Below are positions 7,745 to 15,628 of a DNA stretch of 36,009 nucleotides, piece by piece. Numbering within the stretch: position 1 is the first letter of the stretch; each line of letters starts with the position of its first letter. A model generated the notes under the pieces. That model saw only the letters and a list, made by a program, of their open reading frames with translations. It searched no databases and had not been told where the DNA came from. Source of the stretch: an uncultured Lachnospiraceae bacterium (GTDB taxonomy: Bacteria; Bacillota; Clostridia; Lachnospirales; Lachnospiraceae); the NCBI GenBank assembly GCA_902796425.1, contig CADBPC010000030.1, positions 1 through 36,009 of the forward strand, in the 5' to 3' direction. Position numbers and translations under genes: made by a program.

Positions 7745-10003
7745 ATGCCGAAGTACGCAAACGTAATTATTGACATATCCGCCGGAAAGCTTGACCGGCC
7801 GTTTACCTACAGAATCCCGGAGTATCTGAAGGGGAGCCTTCACACGGGGAGCCTCGTGGAGGTACCCTTCGGAGCGGGCGGGAAGACGCGCGCCGGCTAT
7901 ATTGTCGGCTTCAGTGACCATGCGGATTATCCGGATGAGAAAATCAAGGACATCCTGGATATCCGGACAAAAGGAAGTGATTCCACCGGGGATAAATCCG
8001 TCCGGCTCGCTGCCTGGATGAAGGAGAGGTACGGATCCACGATGACCTCCGCCCTGAAGGCAGTGATCACCTCGCGCGGACAGGTAAAGCCGGTCACCAC
8101 AAAGGAAGTGCGGCTCCTTATTGACGCAGAGAGCGCAGGGGAAAAGCTCGCCGTCTATAACAGAAAACACCAGGTTGCCAGGGCAAGACTCCTGGAAAGC
8201 CTCATGGAGGTGCCGGTACAGCCCTACAGCCTGATCTGTGAAAAACTCCATATCAGCGCCCCGGTCCTGAGGGCAATGAAGGAGGCGGGGGTCATCGGAA
8301 TTGAGACGACCTCGTCTCTCAGGAACCCGGTAACCGTCGAGGACGCGGGGAGCGACAGCAATGTGCTGAGCCCGCAGCAGAGGAAAATTGTGGACGGCGT
8401 GATCGCGGACCTTACCGGAAATTCGGATGTGCGGGTCAGCCTGATCCACGGGATTACGGGAAGCGGCAAGACACAGGTTTATATTTCCATCATCGAAGAG
8501 GCGGTCCGGCTCGGGAAACAGGCAATCATGCTGATCCCGGAGATTGCCCTGACCTATCAGACACTGCTGCGCTTTTACCGGCATTTCGGGGAGCGCGTCT
8601 CGGTTATGAACTCCTCCCTCTCGGAGGGAGAAAAGAGCGATCAGTGGGAGAGGGCAAGGCGCGGCGAAATCGATGTGATCATAGGGCCGAGGTCCGCGCT
8701 GTTTACGCCGTTTAACAACATCGGCGTCATCGTGATCGATGAGGAGCACGAGAGCAGCTACAAGAACGAATCCATGCCGAAATACCACGCGCGGGATATT
8801 GCGGTTAAGATTGCGGAAATGCACGGGGGCGTCGTCGTCCTCGGATCCGCGACGCCGTCCATGGAGTCCTATTACAGGGCACTTCACGGACAGTACAGGC
8901 TGTATGAGCTCACAGAGCGGCTGACCGGCGGGACGCTTCCGAAGGTGTGCATTGCGGACATGAAAGCGGAGCTCCGGAACGGCAACCGCACGATTTTTTC
9001 CAAAAAGCTTCAGGAAATGATAGAAGACAGGCTTGAGAAGAAGGAGCAGGTGATGCTCTTTCTGAACAGGCGCGGATACTCGGGATTTGTATCCTGCAGG
9101 AGCTGCGGACATGTCATAAAGTGCCCGCACTGTGACATTTCTCTGTCCCTTCACACGGGTTCCCGCCTTGTGTGCCATTACTGCGGCTATGAGCAGAGGA
9201 TGGTAAGCCTTTGTCCGGAATGCGGATCCCGCTATATTTCCGGATTCAGGGCAGGGACAGAGCAGATCGAGCAGTCGCTTGCCGCGATATACCCAAAGGC
9301 AGCGATCCTGCGGATGGACGCGGACACGACAAGGAAGAAAGGGAGCTATGAGAAAATTCTCTCCTCCTTTGCAAACGAAGAGGCGGACATCCTCCTCGGG
9401 ACACAGATGATCGTAAAGGGACATGATTTTCCGAAGGTCACGCTTGTCGGGATCCTCCTGGCGGACATGTCGCTTCATGCAGGCGATTACAGGGCCGCGG
9501 AGCGGACCTTCGCACTCCTGACGCAGGCGGCGGGACGGGCCGGCAGGGCAATGCTGCCCGGGGATGTGGTGATCCAGACCTATGAACCTGAGAACTATGC
9601 GATAAGACATGCCGCCGCACAGGACTACAGGGGCTTTTACGAGGAGGAGATTGTCTACCGGAATCTCCTTCGCTATCCTCCCGCATATCACCTGCTGGCG
9701 GTCCAGGTCACCTCACAGAACGAGGAGCACGCACAGCTTGCGGCGGGAAGGATCCGCGAACTTGCGGACGCAAGAATCCGGGGAATCGTACCCGCGCCCT
9801 TTATCGCGATCGGCCCCGCAAAGGCGGGAATCGCAAAGCTTCGCGATGACTACCGGTATGTTGTTTACATTAAATCGGATAAATATGATACACTGATAGG
9901 CTGTAAAGACGATGTGGAATCGTACGCTGCACAGCTTCAGGATACGCCCTCCGGGGGCGACGTCCGGGTCCAGTTCGACTTCGATCCGATGAGCGGCTGG
10001 TAA
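7745..10003 (+). CDS. priA: Primosomal replication-restart helicase PriA
   Basis: PriA recognises stalled forks and D-loops and reloads the replicative helicase. The ATG at 7745 is preferred because AAGGA lies about ten bases before it and the protein then begins with the typical MPKYANVIID. A GTG at 7727 overlapping the murE stop is the alternative. The 752 residues comprise an N-terminal 3'-DNA-binding domain with a winged-helix, a helicase core with GITGSGKTQ (K242), DEEHESSYK (Walker B), GSATPSMES, a zinc-binding insertion with eight cysteines in CxxC pairs (CRSCG, CPHC, CHYCG, CPECG), GTQMIVKGHDFP, and QAAGRAGR (motif VI). All catalytic elements are intact. It is followed closely by def and fmt, the conserved Bacillota order. 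Confidence 0.96.
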   Translation: MPKYANVIIDISAGKLDRPFTYRIPEYLKGSLHTGSLVEVPFGAGGKTRAGYIVGFSDHADYPDEKIKDILDIRTKGSDSTGDKSVRLAAWMKERYGSTMTSALKAVITSRGQVKPVTTKEVRLLIDAESAGEKLAVYNRKHQVARARLLESLMEVPVQPYSLICEKLHISAPVLRAMKEAGVIGIETTSSLRNPVTVEDAGSDSNVLSPQQRKIVDGVIADLTGNSDVRVSLIHGITGSGKTQVYISIIEEAVRLGKQAIMLIPEIALTYQTLLRFYRHFGERVSVMNSSLSEGEKSDQWERARRGEIDVIIGPRSALFTPFNNIGVIVIDEEHESSYKNESMPKYHARDIAVKIAEMHGGVVVLGSATPSMESYYRALHGQYRLYELTERLTGGTLPKVCIADMKAELRNGNRTIFSKKLQEMIEDRLEKKEQVMLFLNRRGYSGFVSCRSCGHVIKCPHCDISLSLHTGSRLVCHYCGYEQRMVSLCPECGSRYISGFRAGTEQIEQSLAAIYPKAAILRMDADTTRKKGSYEKILSSFANEEADILLGTQMIVKGHDFPKVTLVGILLADMSLHAGDYRAAERTFALLTQAAGRAGRAMLPGDVVIQTYEPENYAIRHAAAQDYRGFYEEEIVYRNLLRYPPAYHLLAVQVTSQNEEHAQLAAGRIRELADARIRGIVPAPFIAIGPAKAGIAKLRDDYRYVVYIKSDKYDTLIGCKDDVESYAAQLQDTPSGGDVRVQFDFDPMSGW

Positions 10004-10022
10004 TAAATTAAGTACAGAAAGA

Positions 10023-10044
10023 CTGCAGCCACAGACTGCTGCAG
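10023..10044 (+). repeat. Small hairpin in the priA-def gap
   Basis: CTGCAGC (10023-10029) pairs with GCTGCAG (10038-10044) around an 8-base loop. There is no T-tract, so it is not a terminator. It may stabilise or process the mRNA just before the def ribosome binding site. Confidence 0.3.
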
Positions 10045-10062
10045 ACAGGAATGGTGATCAGT

Positions 10063-10560
10063 ATGGCACTCAGAACAATCAGACAGATCGGGGATCCGAT
10101 CCTCGAAAAGAAGGCTAAGGATGTGACTCAGATGACGGACAAGATCCGCAATCTGATTGAAGATATGCTGGATACGATGTATGAGGCAAACGGCGTGGGA
10201 CTTGCGGCGCCGCAGGTCGGCATGCTCAAGAGAATCTGCGTTATCGATATCAGCGAAGAGAGGAACGAGCCTCACGTATTCATCAACCCGCGCATAGTGG
10301 AAAAGACCGGAGAGCAGACGGGCATGGAAGGATGCCTTTCGGTTCCGGGCAAGCAGGGACAGGTGACAAGGCCCCAGTATGTCAAGGTCATGGCATACGA
10401 CGAAGAATTAAAGCCCTTTGAGTTTGAGGGAACGGATTTAATGGCAAGGGCAATCTGCCACGAGTTCGATCATCTGGACGGGCATCTTTATGTAGAGCTC
10501 GCAGAGGACGGCCTTGTGGACGTTGAGCCCTATGACGGCGAAGAGGACGAAGAGGATTGA
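10063..10560 (+). CDS. def: Peptide deformylase
   Basis: It removes the formyl group from the initiator methionine of new proteins, using a metal (Fe2+ in vivo in most relatives). The 165-residue enzyme has the three family motifs: GVGLAAPQVG (from residue 44), EGCLSVPG with metal ligand C91, and H133-E-F-D-H137 with catalytic E134. The start at 10063 is decided by an unusual ribosome binding site, GGTGATC at 10053-10059, which matches the 3' half of the anti-Shine-Dalgarno complement. An ATG at 10051 lies directly on AGGA and is unlikely. The Asp/Glu-rich C-terminus (EEDEED) is lineage-typical. Its stop overlaps the fmt start. Confidence 0.96.
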   Translation: MALRTIRQIGDPILEKKAKDVTQMTDKIRNLIEDMLDTMYEANGVGLAAPQVGMLKRICVIDISEERNEPHVFINPRIVEKTGEQTGMEGCLSVPGKQGQVTRPQYVKVMAYDEELKPFEFEGTDLMARAICHEFDHLDGHLYVELAEDGLVDVEPYDGEEDEED

Positions 10561-11531
10561 GAATCATATTTATGGGAACGCCGGATTTTGCTGTTCCGGC
10601 ATTAAAGGCGCTGACGGGGAGCCGTCACGAGGTGGTTCTTGTCATCTCGCAGCCTGACAGAAGTAAGGGGAGAAGTGCAAAGCCGGTGCCCACACCGGTG
10701 AAGGCGTGCGCCCTGGAGGCCGGGATTCCGGTGCTGCAGCCCGAGAAGGTCAGAAACCCCGAGGTTCTTGAGCAGATAAGGGAACGAAAGCCGGATGTCA
10801 TTGTGGTTGCGGCCTATGGGCAGATCCTGCCGCAGGCGCTTCTGGATATTCCCCGCATCATGTGCGTGAATATTCACGGGTCGCTCCTTCCCAAATACCG
10901 CGGCGCGGCGCCCATCCAGTGGGCAGTGATCAACGGTGAAAAGACAAGCGGCATCACGATTATGAAAATGGAGGCGGGACTCGATACCGGGGATATCCTG
11001 GTGCAGAAGGAGGTCCCCCTGGATCCGAAGGAGACGTCGGGGTCACTGTTTGACAGGCTCTCTTTGATGGGAGGAGAGGTCCTTCTGGATGCGCTTGATA
11101 AGATTGAGCAGGGTCTTATCACCCCCGTAAAGCAGGACGATGCGCTTGCCACCTGGTCTCCGATGTTAAAGCGCGAAGACGGAAGGATCGACTGGAGCAT
11201 GGACGCCGCGGCGATCGAGTGCAGAGTCCGCGGCATGGATCCCTGGCCGAGCGCTTATACCTTCCTTGACGGAAAGATGCTGAAAATCTGGTCCGCCGAC
11301 GTATCGGAAGATGAGCCGGAGAACAGCCCGGGCGCGGAAAGCGCCGGCTTTTCACGGGACGTCGTACCCGGCAGCGTCGTTTCTGTCGGAAAGGACAGGT
11401 TTCTTGTGGCGGCGGGGAAAGGGACTCTGGCCGTCCGCGAGGTTCAGCTGGAAGGCAAAAAGCGCATGAGCGTCCAGGCATTTCTCCTTGGTTATAAGCT
11501 CCGGGAGGGAACGCTCCTTGGCGCTGATTAA
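10557..11531 (+). CDS. fmt: Methionyl-tRNA formyltransferase
   Basis: It formylates Met-tRNAfMet with 10-formyl-tetrahydrofolate, the partner reaction to peptide deformylase next door. It starts with TTG at 10557, overlapping the def stop as TTGA. The product then begins with the family-typical (M)RIIFMGTPDFAVP; the ATG at 10572 would remove the first beta strand. Catalytic residues are N105 and H107 in NIHGSLLPKYRGAAP and D143 in GLDTGDIL. The C-terminal OB-like domain (~residues 205-315) is complete, with a Ser/Pro/Glu-rich insertion near 245-265. At 324 residues it matches the family. The purine-rich end of def (GAAGAGGA) serves as the ribosome binding site. Confidence 0.95.
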   Translation: MRIIFMGTPDFAVPALKALTGSRHEVVLVISQPDRSKGRSAKPVPTPVKACALEAGIPVLQPEKVRNPEVLEQIRERKPDVIVVAAYGQILPQALLDIPRIMCVNIHGSLLPKYRGAAPIQWAVINGEKTSGITIMKMEAGLDTGDILVQKEVPLDPKETSGSLFDRLSLMGGEVLLDALDKIEQGLITPVKQDDALATWSPMLKREDGRIDWSMDAAAIECRVRGMDPWPSAYTFLDGKMLKIWSADVSEDEPENSPGAESAGFSRDVVPGSVVSVGKDRFLVAAGKGTLAVREVQLEGKKRMSVQAFLLGYKLREGTLLGAD

Positions 11532-11611
11532 TCTTATGGAGCGGGGCATCCCGGCCCGCAGCCGGGGGATTGCCTGCCGGTAAATGTTCCGGTCACGGAA
11601 GGAGGATTGGT

Positions 11612-12319
11612 ATGTATCGTTATGGTTATTATGGCATGGACCCGACATATATCCTGGTCCTGGCCGGCGCTCTTATCTGCCTTCTTGCGAGCGCCCGTGT
11701 AAAAAGTGTTTATAAGCGCTATTCCGCGCAGCGCAGCATGTCCGGCATGACCGGGGCACAGACGGCGCAGCGCATACTGCAGATGAACGGCATTACGGAT
11801 GTCACGGTGCAGCATATCGCGGGATCCCTTACGGATCATTACGATCCTGCCAAAAAGGTCGTGAGCCTCTCGGATGCGGTATACGGATCCTCGTCCGTCG
11901 CCGCGGTCGGCGTTGCGGCGCATGAATGCGGGCACGTCCTGCAGCACCATGAAGGGTACCTTCCGCTGCAGATCCGCACGGCGCTGGTTCCGGCCGCCAA
12001 TATCGGTTCACAGCTGGGACTCCCAGTCGTTATACTGAGCCTTCTGCTGGGTCTGTCGCAGACCTTTACGAACATCGGCGTCGCGCTGTTTTCCCTGGGC
12101 GTACTGTTCCAGATCATAACGCTGCCGGTCGAGTTCAATGCATCCTCCAGGGCCCTGAAGATGCTGGAGGGATATGGAATCCTCGGCGCCGAAGAGACAA
12201 GCGGCAGCAGGGCAGTTTTAAACGCGGCAGCGCTCACCTACGTAGCCAGCGCCGCGTCCATGATCCTGCAGCTTCTGCGTATCCTGGCTCTTTCAAACGG
12301 CCGCCGCAGGCGCAGATAA
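11612..12319 (+). CDS. yugP: Membrane zinc metallopeptidase, YugP family
   Basis: This 235-residue integral membrane protein belongs to the neutral zinc metallopeptidase family of B. subtilis YugP. Its substrate is unknown. The ATG at 11612 follows GGAAGGAGG (11596-11604). An N-terminal membrane helix (residues ~10-25) is followed by a cytoplasmic or membrane-face catalytic part with H104-E-C-G-H108 (HExxH). Two or three further hydrophobic helices (around 130-170 and 205-225) follow, and then a basic end (NGRRRRR). Placement between fmt and rsmB is common in Clostridia. A Gly/Cys-rich 80-base gap before it holds a weak CCCGGC/GCCGGG hairpin (11550-11566) without a T-tract. Confidence 0.88.
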   Translation: MYRYGYYGMDPTYILVLAGALICLLASARVKSVYKRYSAQRSMSGMTGAQTAQRILQMNGITDVTVQHIAGSLTDHYDPAKKVVSLSDAVYGSSSVAAVGVAAHECGHVLQHHEGYLPLQIRTALVPAANIGSQLGLPVVILSLLLGLSQTFTNIGVALFSLGVLFQIITLPVEFNASSRALKMLEGYGILGAEETSGSRAVLNAAALTYVASAASMILQLLRILALSNGRRRRR

Positions 12320-12371
12320 CAGGCGAAAGGAAGGGGTTCCCAAGCGCTTACAAAGGGTTAGTACGAATAAT

Positions 12372-13730
12372 ATGACGGAAAGAGAAATTGTGCTGGATGT
12401 CCTTACGGAGCGCGAGCGCACGGGGGCGTACAGCAATATCCTTATCAAAAAGGCACTGGACCGCGGAGAGGAACTGACACCTCATCAGCGGTCCTTTATT
12501 AAACGGCTCGCGGAGGGCACCATCGAGAGGCAGATGGAGCTGGATTCGGTGATCGGACGATGCCTGAAAAGCCCGGACCAGAAGATGAAGCCGGCGGTGC
12601 GCTGCCTTCTTCGCATGAGTATTTACCAGATCTATTATATGGACTCTGTGCCGGATCACGCCGCCTGCAACGAGGCGGTCAGGATCCTCAAAAAGCGGCA
12701 CATAGACCATGCCGCGGGGTTTGTCAACGCAGTGCTCAGAAGGGTCTGCAGGGAAAAGGAGGCTTCAAAGGAGGCTTCAAATGATATTTCTGCCGAAGAC
12801 CGCTACTCCATGCCGGAATTCATCGTCCGGATGTGGGAGGAGGCCTATGGCAGTAAGGAGACGGAAGACCTTCTTGCCGCCCTTTTGGAGCCGCGCCCGG
12901 TCTGCATCCGGCTGGATGAGAGGTACCCGCGGGAGCTTCAGGAAAAGACCGTTGCCGGGCTGAGGGACCTCGGAGTGGAGGTGGAACCCGGCAGGTGGCT
13001 TGCCTGCTGCAGGAGGCTTAAGAAGATCGGAATGCCGGTTGCCAAGCTCCCCGGATTTGCACAGGGGCTTTATACTGTGCAGGATGAGAGCTCCATGCTT
13101 GCGGTGGAGGCGCTTGGGATCGCGCCATCGTCTTCCGGTGCGGGGACTGTGATCTATGATCTTTGCGCATCCCCCGGGGGGAAATCGATGCACATCGCAT
13201 CGAAGGCCCCAAAGGCCCGGGTTTTTGCCTATGATCTTACAAGGGCAAGGACGGATCTTATCCGCAGGAACGCCCGGAGAATGAAGTGCGATAATCTTAC
13301 GGTTAAAGAGTGGGACGCCGAAACCTTCGATCCCTCACGTTTTGAGAGCGCGGACTATGTGCTGTGCGACCTGCCGTGCTCCGGCCTTGGCGTGACCGGA
13401 AGGAAGCAGGATATCAAATACAACGTGACGGAGGCGAAGATCGCCTCCCTTGTCAGCCTGCAGAAGCGGATCCTCAAAACAGCGGTGCGCTACGTAAAGC
13501 CCGGCGGAGTCCTTGTCTATTCCACCTGCACGATCGACCGTGCGGAGAACGAGAAGATGGCGGATTATATTGAGCAGAAGCTGGGTATGAAGAAATCCCC
13601 GCTCGCGCCCTACCTGCCGGAGGGGCTTCTTGAGGGTCAGGAAAAGGATGCGGCAAGGCTTCAGCTCCTTCCGAACAGGCATGATACAGACGGCTTCTTT
13701 ATGGCGAGATTTACAAAACCCGCGCCGTAA
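12372..13730 (+). CDS. rsmB: 16S rRNA (cytosine(967)-C5)-methyltransferase
   Basis: It methylates C967 of 16S rRNA. Residues ~1-130 form the NusB-like RNA-binding domain. A short linker made of a tandem repeat follows (EASKEASN, residues ~129-137). The methyltransferase domain then carries YDLCASPGGK (SAM loop), CDLPCSGLG with C336 (product release), RKQDIKYN, and VYSTCT with the nucleophile C386. Length (452) is normal. The ribosome binding site is weak: AAAGGG lies about 17 bases before the ATG, so translation may depend on coupling. It lies in the conserved order fmt-yugP-rsmB-rlmN. Confidence 0.95.
   Translation: MTEREIVLDVLTERERTGAYSNILIKKALDRGEELTPHQRSFIKRLAEGTIERQMELDSVIGRCLKSPDQKMKPAVRCLLRMSIYQIYYMDSVPDHAACNEAVRILKKRHIDHAAGFVNAVLRRVCREKEASKEASNDISAEDRYSMPEFIVRMWEEAYGSKETEDLLAALLEPRPVCIRLDERYPRELQEKTVAGLRDLGVEVEPGRWLACCRRLKKIGMPVAKLPGFAQGLYTVQDESSMLAVEALGIAPSSSGAGTVIYDLCASPGGKSMHIASKAPKARVFAYDLTRARTDLIRRNARRMKCDNLTVKEWDAETFDPSRFESADYVLCDLPCSGLGVTGRKQDIKYNVTEAKIASLVSLQKRILKTAVRYVKPGGVLVYSTCTIDRAENEKMADYIEQKLGMKKSPLAPYLPEGLLEGQEKDAARLQLLPNRHDTDGFFMARFTKPAP
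12755..12778 (+). repeat. Tandem 12-bp duplication inside rsmB
   Basis: AAAGGAGGCTTC occurs twice in a row (12755-12766, 12767-12778) and encodes the inter-domain linker KEASKEAS. The unit keeps frame, so copy number could vary without breaking the gene. Confidence 0.85.
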
Positions 13731-13756
13731 CAGAACCGGACAGATATGGAAAAAGT

Positions 13757-14842
13757 ATGGAAAACGAAAAGAAGACCGATCTGAAATCGCTCCCTCTTGA
13801 GGAACTCTCAGAAAAACTGAAGGAAGCGGGGTATCCCGCCTTCAGGGCAAAGCAGCTCTATCACTGGCTTCATGCGGCGAGGGTCAGGGACCTTGATGAG
13901 ATGACGAACATCCCCGCTGCGATGAAAAAGGAACTGTCCGAAAAATATGAGATCACGCGGATACACACGATTGACCGCCAGATCTCGCAGCTCGACGGGA
14001 CGCAGAAGTTTCTCTTTGCAATGCCGGACGACTGCCTTGTCGAGAGCGTCTTTATGAAATACAGCTACGGCAACAGTATCTGCATCTCCTCGCAGGTCGG
14101 CTGCAGGATGGGCTGCAGGTTCTGCGCGTCTACGCTGGACGGTCTTATCAGGAACCTGACGCCTGCGGAAATGCTGGAACAGATTTATGAGGCGATGCGG
14201 CAGACCGGGGAGAAGATATCCCATGTCGTTGTCATGGGGACGGGAGAGCCATTCGACAATTATGACAATCTTCTTGTTTTCCTGAAGATGCTCACGGATG
14301 AAAACGGCATGAACCTCAGCAGGCGCAATGTTACGGTTTCGACCTGCGGCATCGTTCCCCGCATGCTTGACTTTGCGAAGGAGAATACGGGAGTAACGCT
14401 CGCGCTCTCACTCCACGCGACGACAGATGCCCGGCGCCGCGAGATCATGCCGGTTGCAGACAGGTACAGCATCCGTGAACTGATGGACGCGTGTGAGAAT
14501 TATTTCCGGGTGAGCGGAAGACGGATCACCTTTGAGTACAGCCTGATTGCAGGTGTCAATGATTCTGAGGAGCAGGCGGCGCAGCTGGGGGCTCTTGCCC
14601 GCAAAGCGCATGCCCATGTCAACCTTATTCCGGTCAATCCGGTGAAGGAAACAGGGTACCGCCAGCCTGAACGCAATGCGGTTATTGCGTTCAAAAATAA
14701 ACTTGAAAAACATGGAATTAATGTTAGTATTAGGAGAGTATTAGGCAGAGATATTGACGGTGCGTGCGGCCAATTGCGGCACAGGCACCTTTTGTCGTGC
14801 CGACAGAACAATCAGGCGGAAACTACTTCGGAGCAGCGATGA
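13757..14842 (+). CDS. rlmN: 23S rRNA/tRNA (adenine-C2)-methyltransferase, radical SAM
   Basis: It methylates C2 of A2503 in 23S rRNA and A37 in some tRNAs by a radical mechanism. The 361-residue protein has an N-terminal helical accessory domain, the radical SAM cluster C116-x3-C120-x2-C123 (CRMGCRFC), GTGEPFDNYDN, and both catalytic cysteines: C109 (SICISSQVG) and the methyl-carrying C337 (DGACGQLR). About 17 extra residues follow the usual end and arise because the frame runs into the next gene's start. Assignment to RlmN rather than Cfr rests on genomic context and the DIDGACGQLR ending. The stop overlaps the phosphatase ATG by four bases (ATGA). Confidence 0.95.
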   Translation: MENEKKTDLKSLPLEELSEKLKEAGYPAFRAKQLYHWLHAARVRDLDEMTNIPAAMKKELSEKYEITRIHTIDRQISQLDGTQKFLFAMPDDCLVESVFMKYSYGNSICISSQVGCRMGCRFCASTLDGLIRNLTPAEMLEQIYEAMRQTGEKISHVVVMGTGEPFDNYDNLLVFLKMLTDENGMNLSRRNVTVSTCGIVPRMLDFAKENTGVTLALSLHATTDARRREIMPVADRYSIRELMDACENYFRVSGRRITFEYSLIAGVNDSEEQAAQLGALARKAHAHVNLIPVNPVKETGYRQPERNAVIAFKNKLEKHGINVSIRRVLGRDIDGACGQLRHRHLLSCRQNNQAETTSEQR

Positions 14843-15570
14843 CCAATTCTTTTTCCATTACGGATATTGGAAAAAAGCGGACAATGAACCAGGATTATGT
14901 CTATTCTTCCGACAGTCCGGTCGGAAACCTGCCCAATCTTTATATCGTCGCGGACGGTATGGGGGGACACAGGGCAGGAGATTTTGCATCCCGCTTTGCA
15001 GTGCAGGAAACGGTACTGCAGATCGAGGATTCAGAAAGATATTCCATGAGGGAGATCATTGATCTTGCGCTTCATAATGTCAATGCCGCTCTGCACAGGC
15101 GCAGCCGGATGGTTGCGGAATACCGCGGGTGCGGAACGACGATCGTCGTCGCCTGCGTAAGAGGCAACATGCTGCAGGTCGCGAATGTGGGCGACAGCAG
15201 GCTGTACATCGCAGGGGACAAGATCCGCCAGGTGACAGTGGATCATTCCCTCGTCGAGGAAATGGTGCTGGCCGGCTCGCTGGATGCGAACAAGGCGAGA
15301 GTACATCCGGACAAGAATGTGATCACAAGGGCCGTCGGCGCGGAGAGCTACATCGATGTGGACTTTTTTGCCTGCGAGCTGCATTCCGGCGAGATCATCC
15401 TGATGTGTACGGACGGGCTCACGAATATGCTCGAGGATGAAGAAATCCTGCGGATTATCAAGGATACGCAGGGCACCTTAAAAGATAAGGGAGAGGCGCT
15501 GATTGCCGCGGCGAATGAAAAAGGCGGCACAGACAACATTACGGTGACACTGGTGGACCCCGGAATCTGA
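14839..15570 (+). CDS. stp: PP2C-type Ser/Thr protein phosphatase (Stp/PrpC)
   Basis: This soluble metal-dependent phosphatase reverses phosphorylation by the PASTA kinase encoded next. The ATG at 14839 overlaps the rlmN stop, and the product then begins MTNSFSITDIGKKRTMNQD, as in the family. An earlier ATG at 14764 would add 25 unrelated residues. Bacterial PP2C motifs are intact: NQD near residue 20, VADGMGGHRAGDFAS (metal-binding DG), GCGTTIV, NVGDSRLY, ITRAVG, LMCTDGLTNM (second metal Asp) and GGTDNITV. The 243-residue length matches PrpC. Pairing with prkC and rsgA is conserved in Bacillota. Confidence 0.95.
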   Translation: MTNSFSITDIGKKRTMNQDYVYSSDSPVGNLPNLYIVADGMGGHRAGDFASRFAVQETVLQIEDSERYSMREIIDLALHNVNAALHRRSRMVAEYRGCGTTIVVACVRGNMLQVANVGDSRLYIAGDKIRQVTVDHSLVEEMVLAGSLDANKARVHPDKNVITRAVGAESYIDVDFFACELHSGEIILMCTDGLTNMLEDEEILRIIKDTQGTLKDKGEALIAAANEKGGTDNITVTLVDPGI

Positions 15571-15628
15571 CCGGGACAGTGCAGGAGATGTCTGCAGGCG
15601 TTATAAAGACTGATACAGGGAGTTTTGA

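Noticed and set aside
7661-9691. 676-codon open frame on the minus strand
   Set aside because: It lies entirely opposite priA, which has every helicase motif. The translation is Arg/His/Pro-rich without recognisable domains, a typical shadow in GC-rich DNA.
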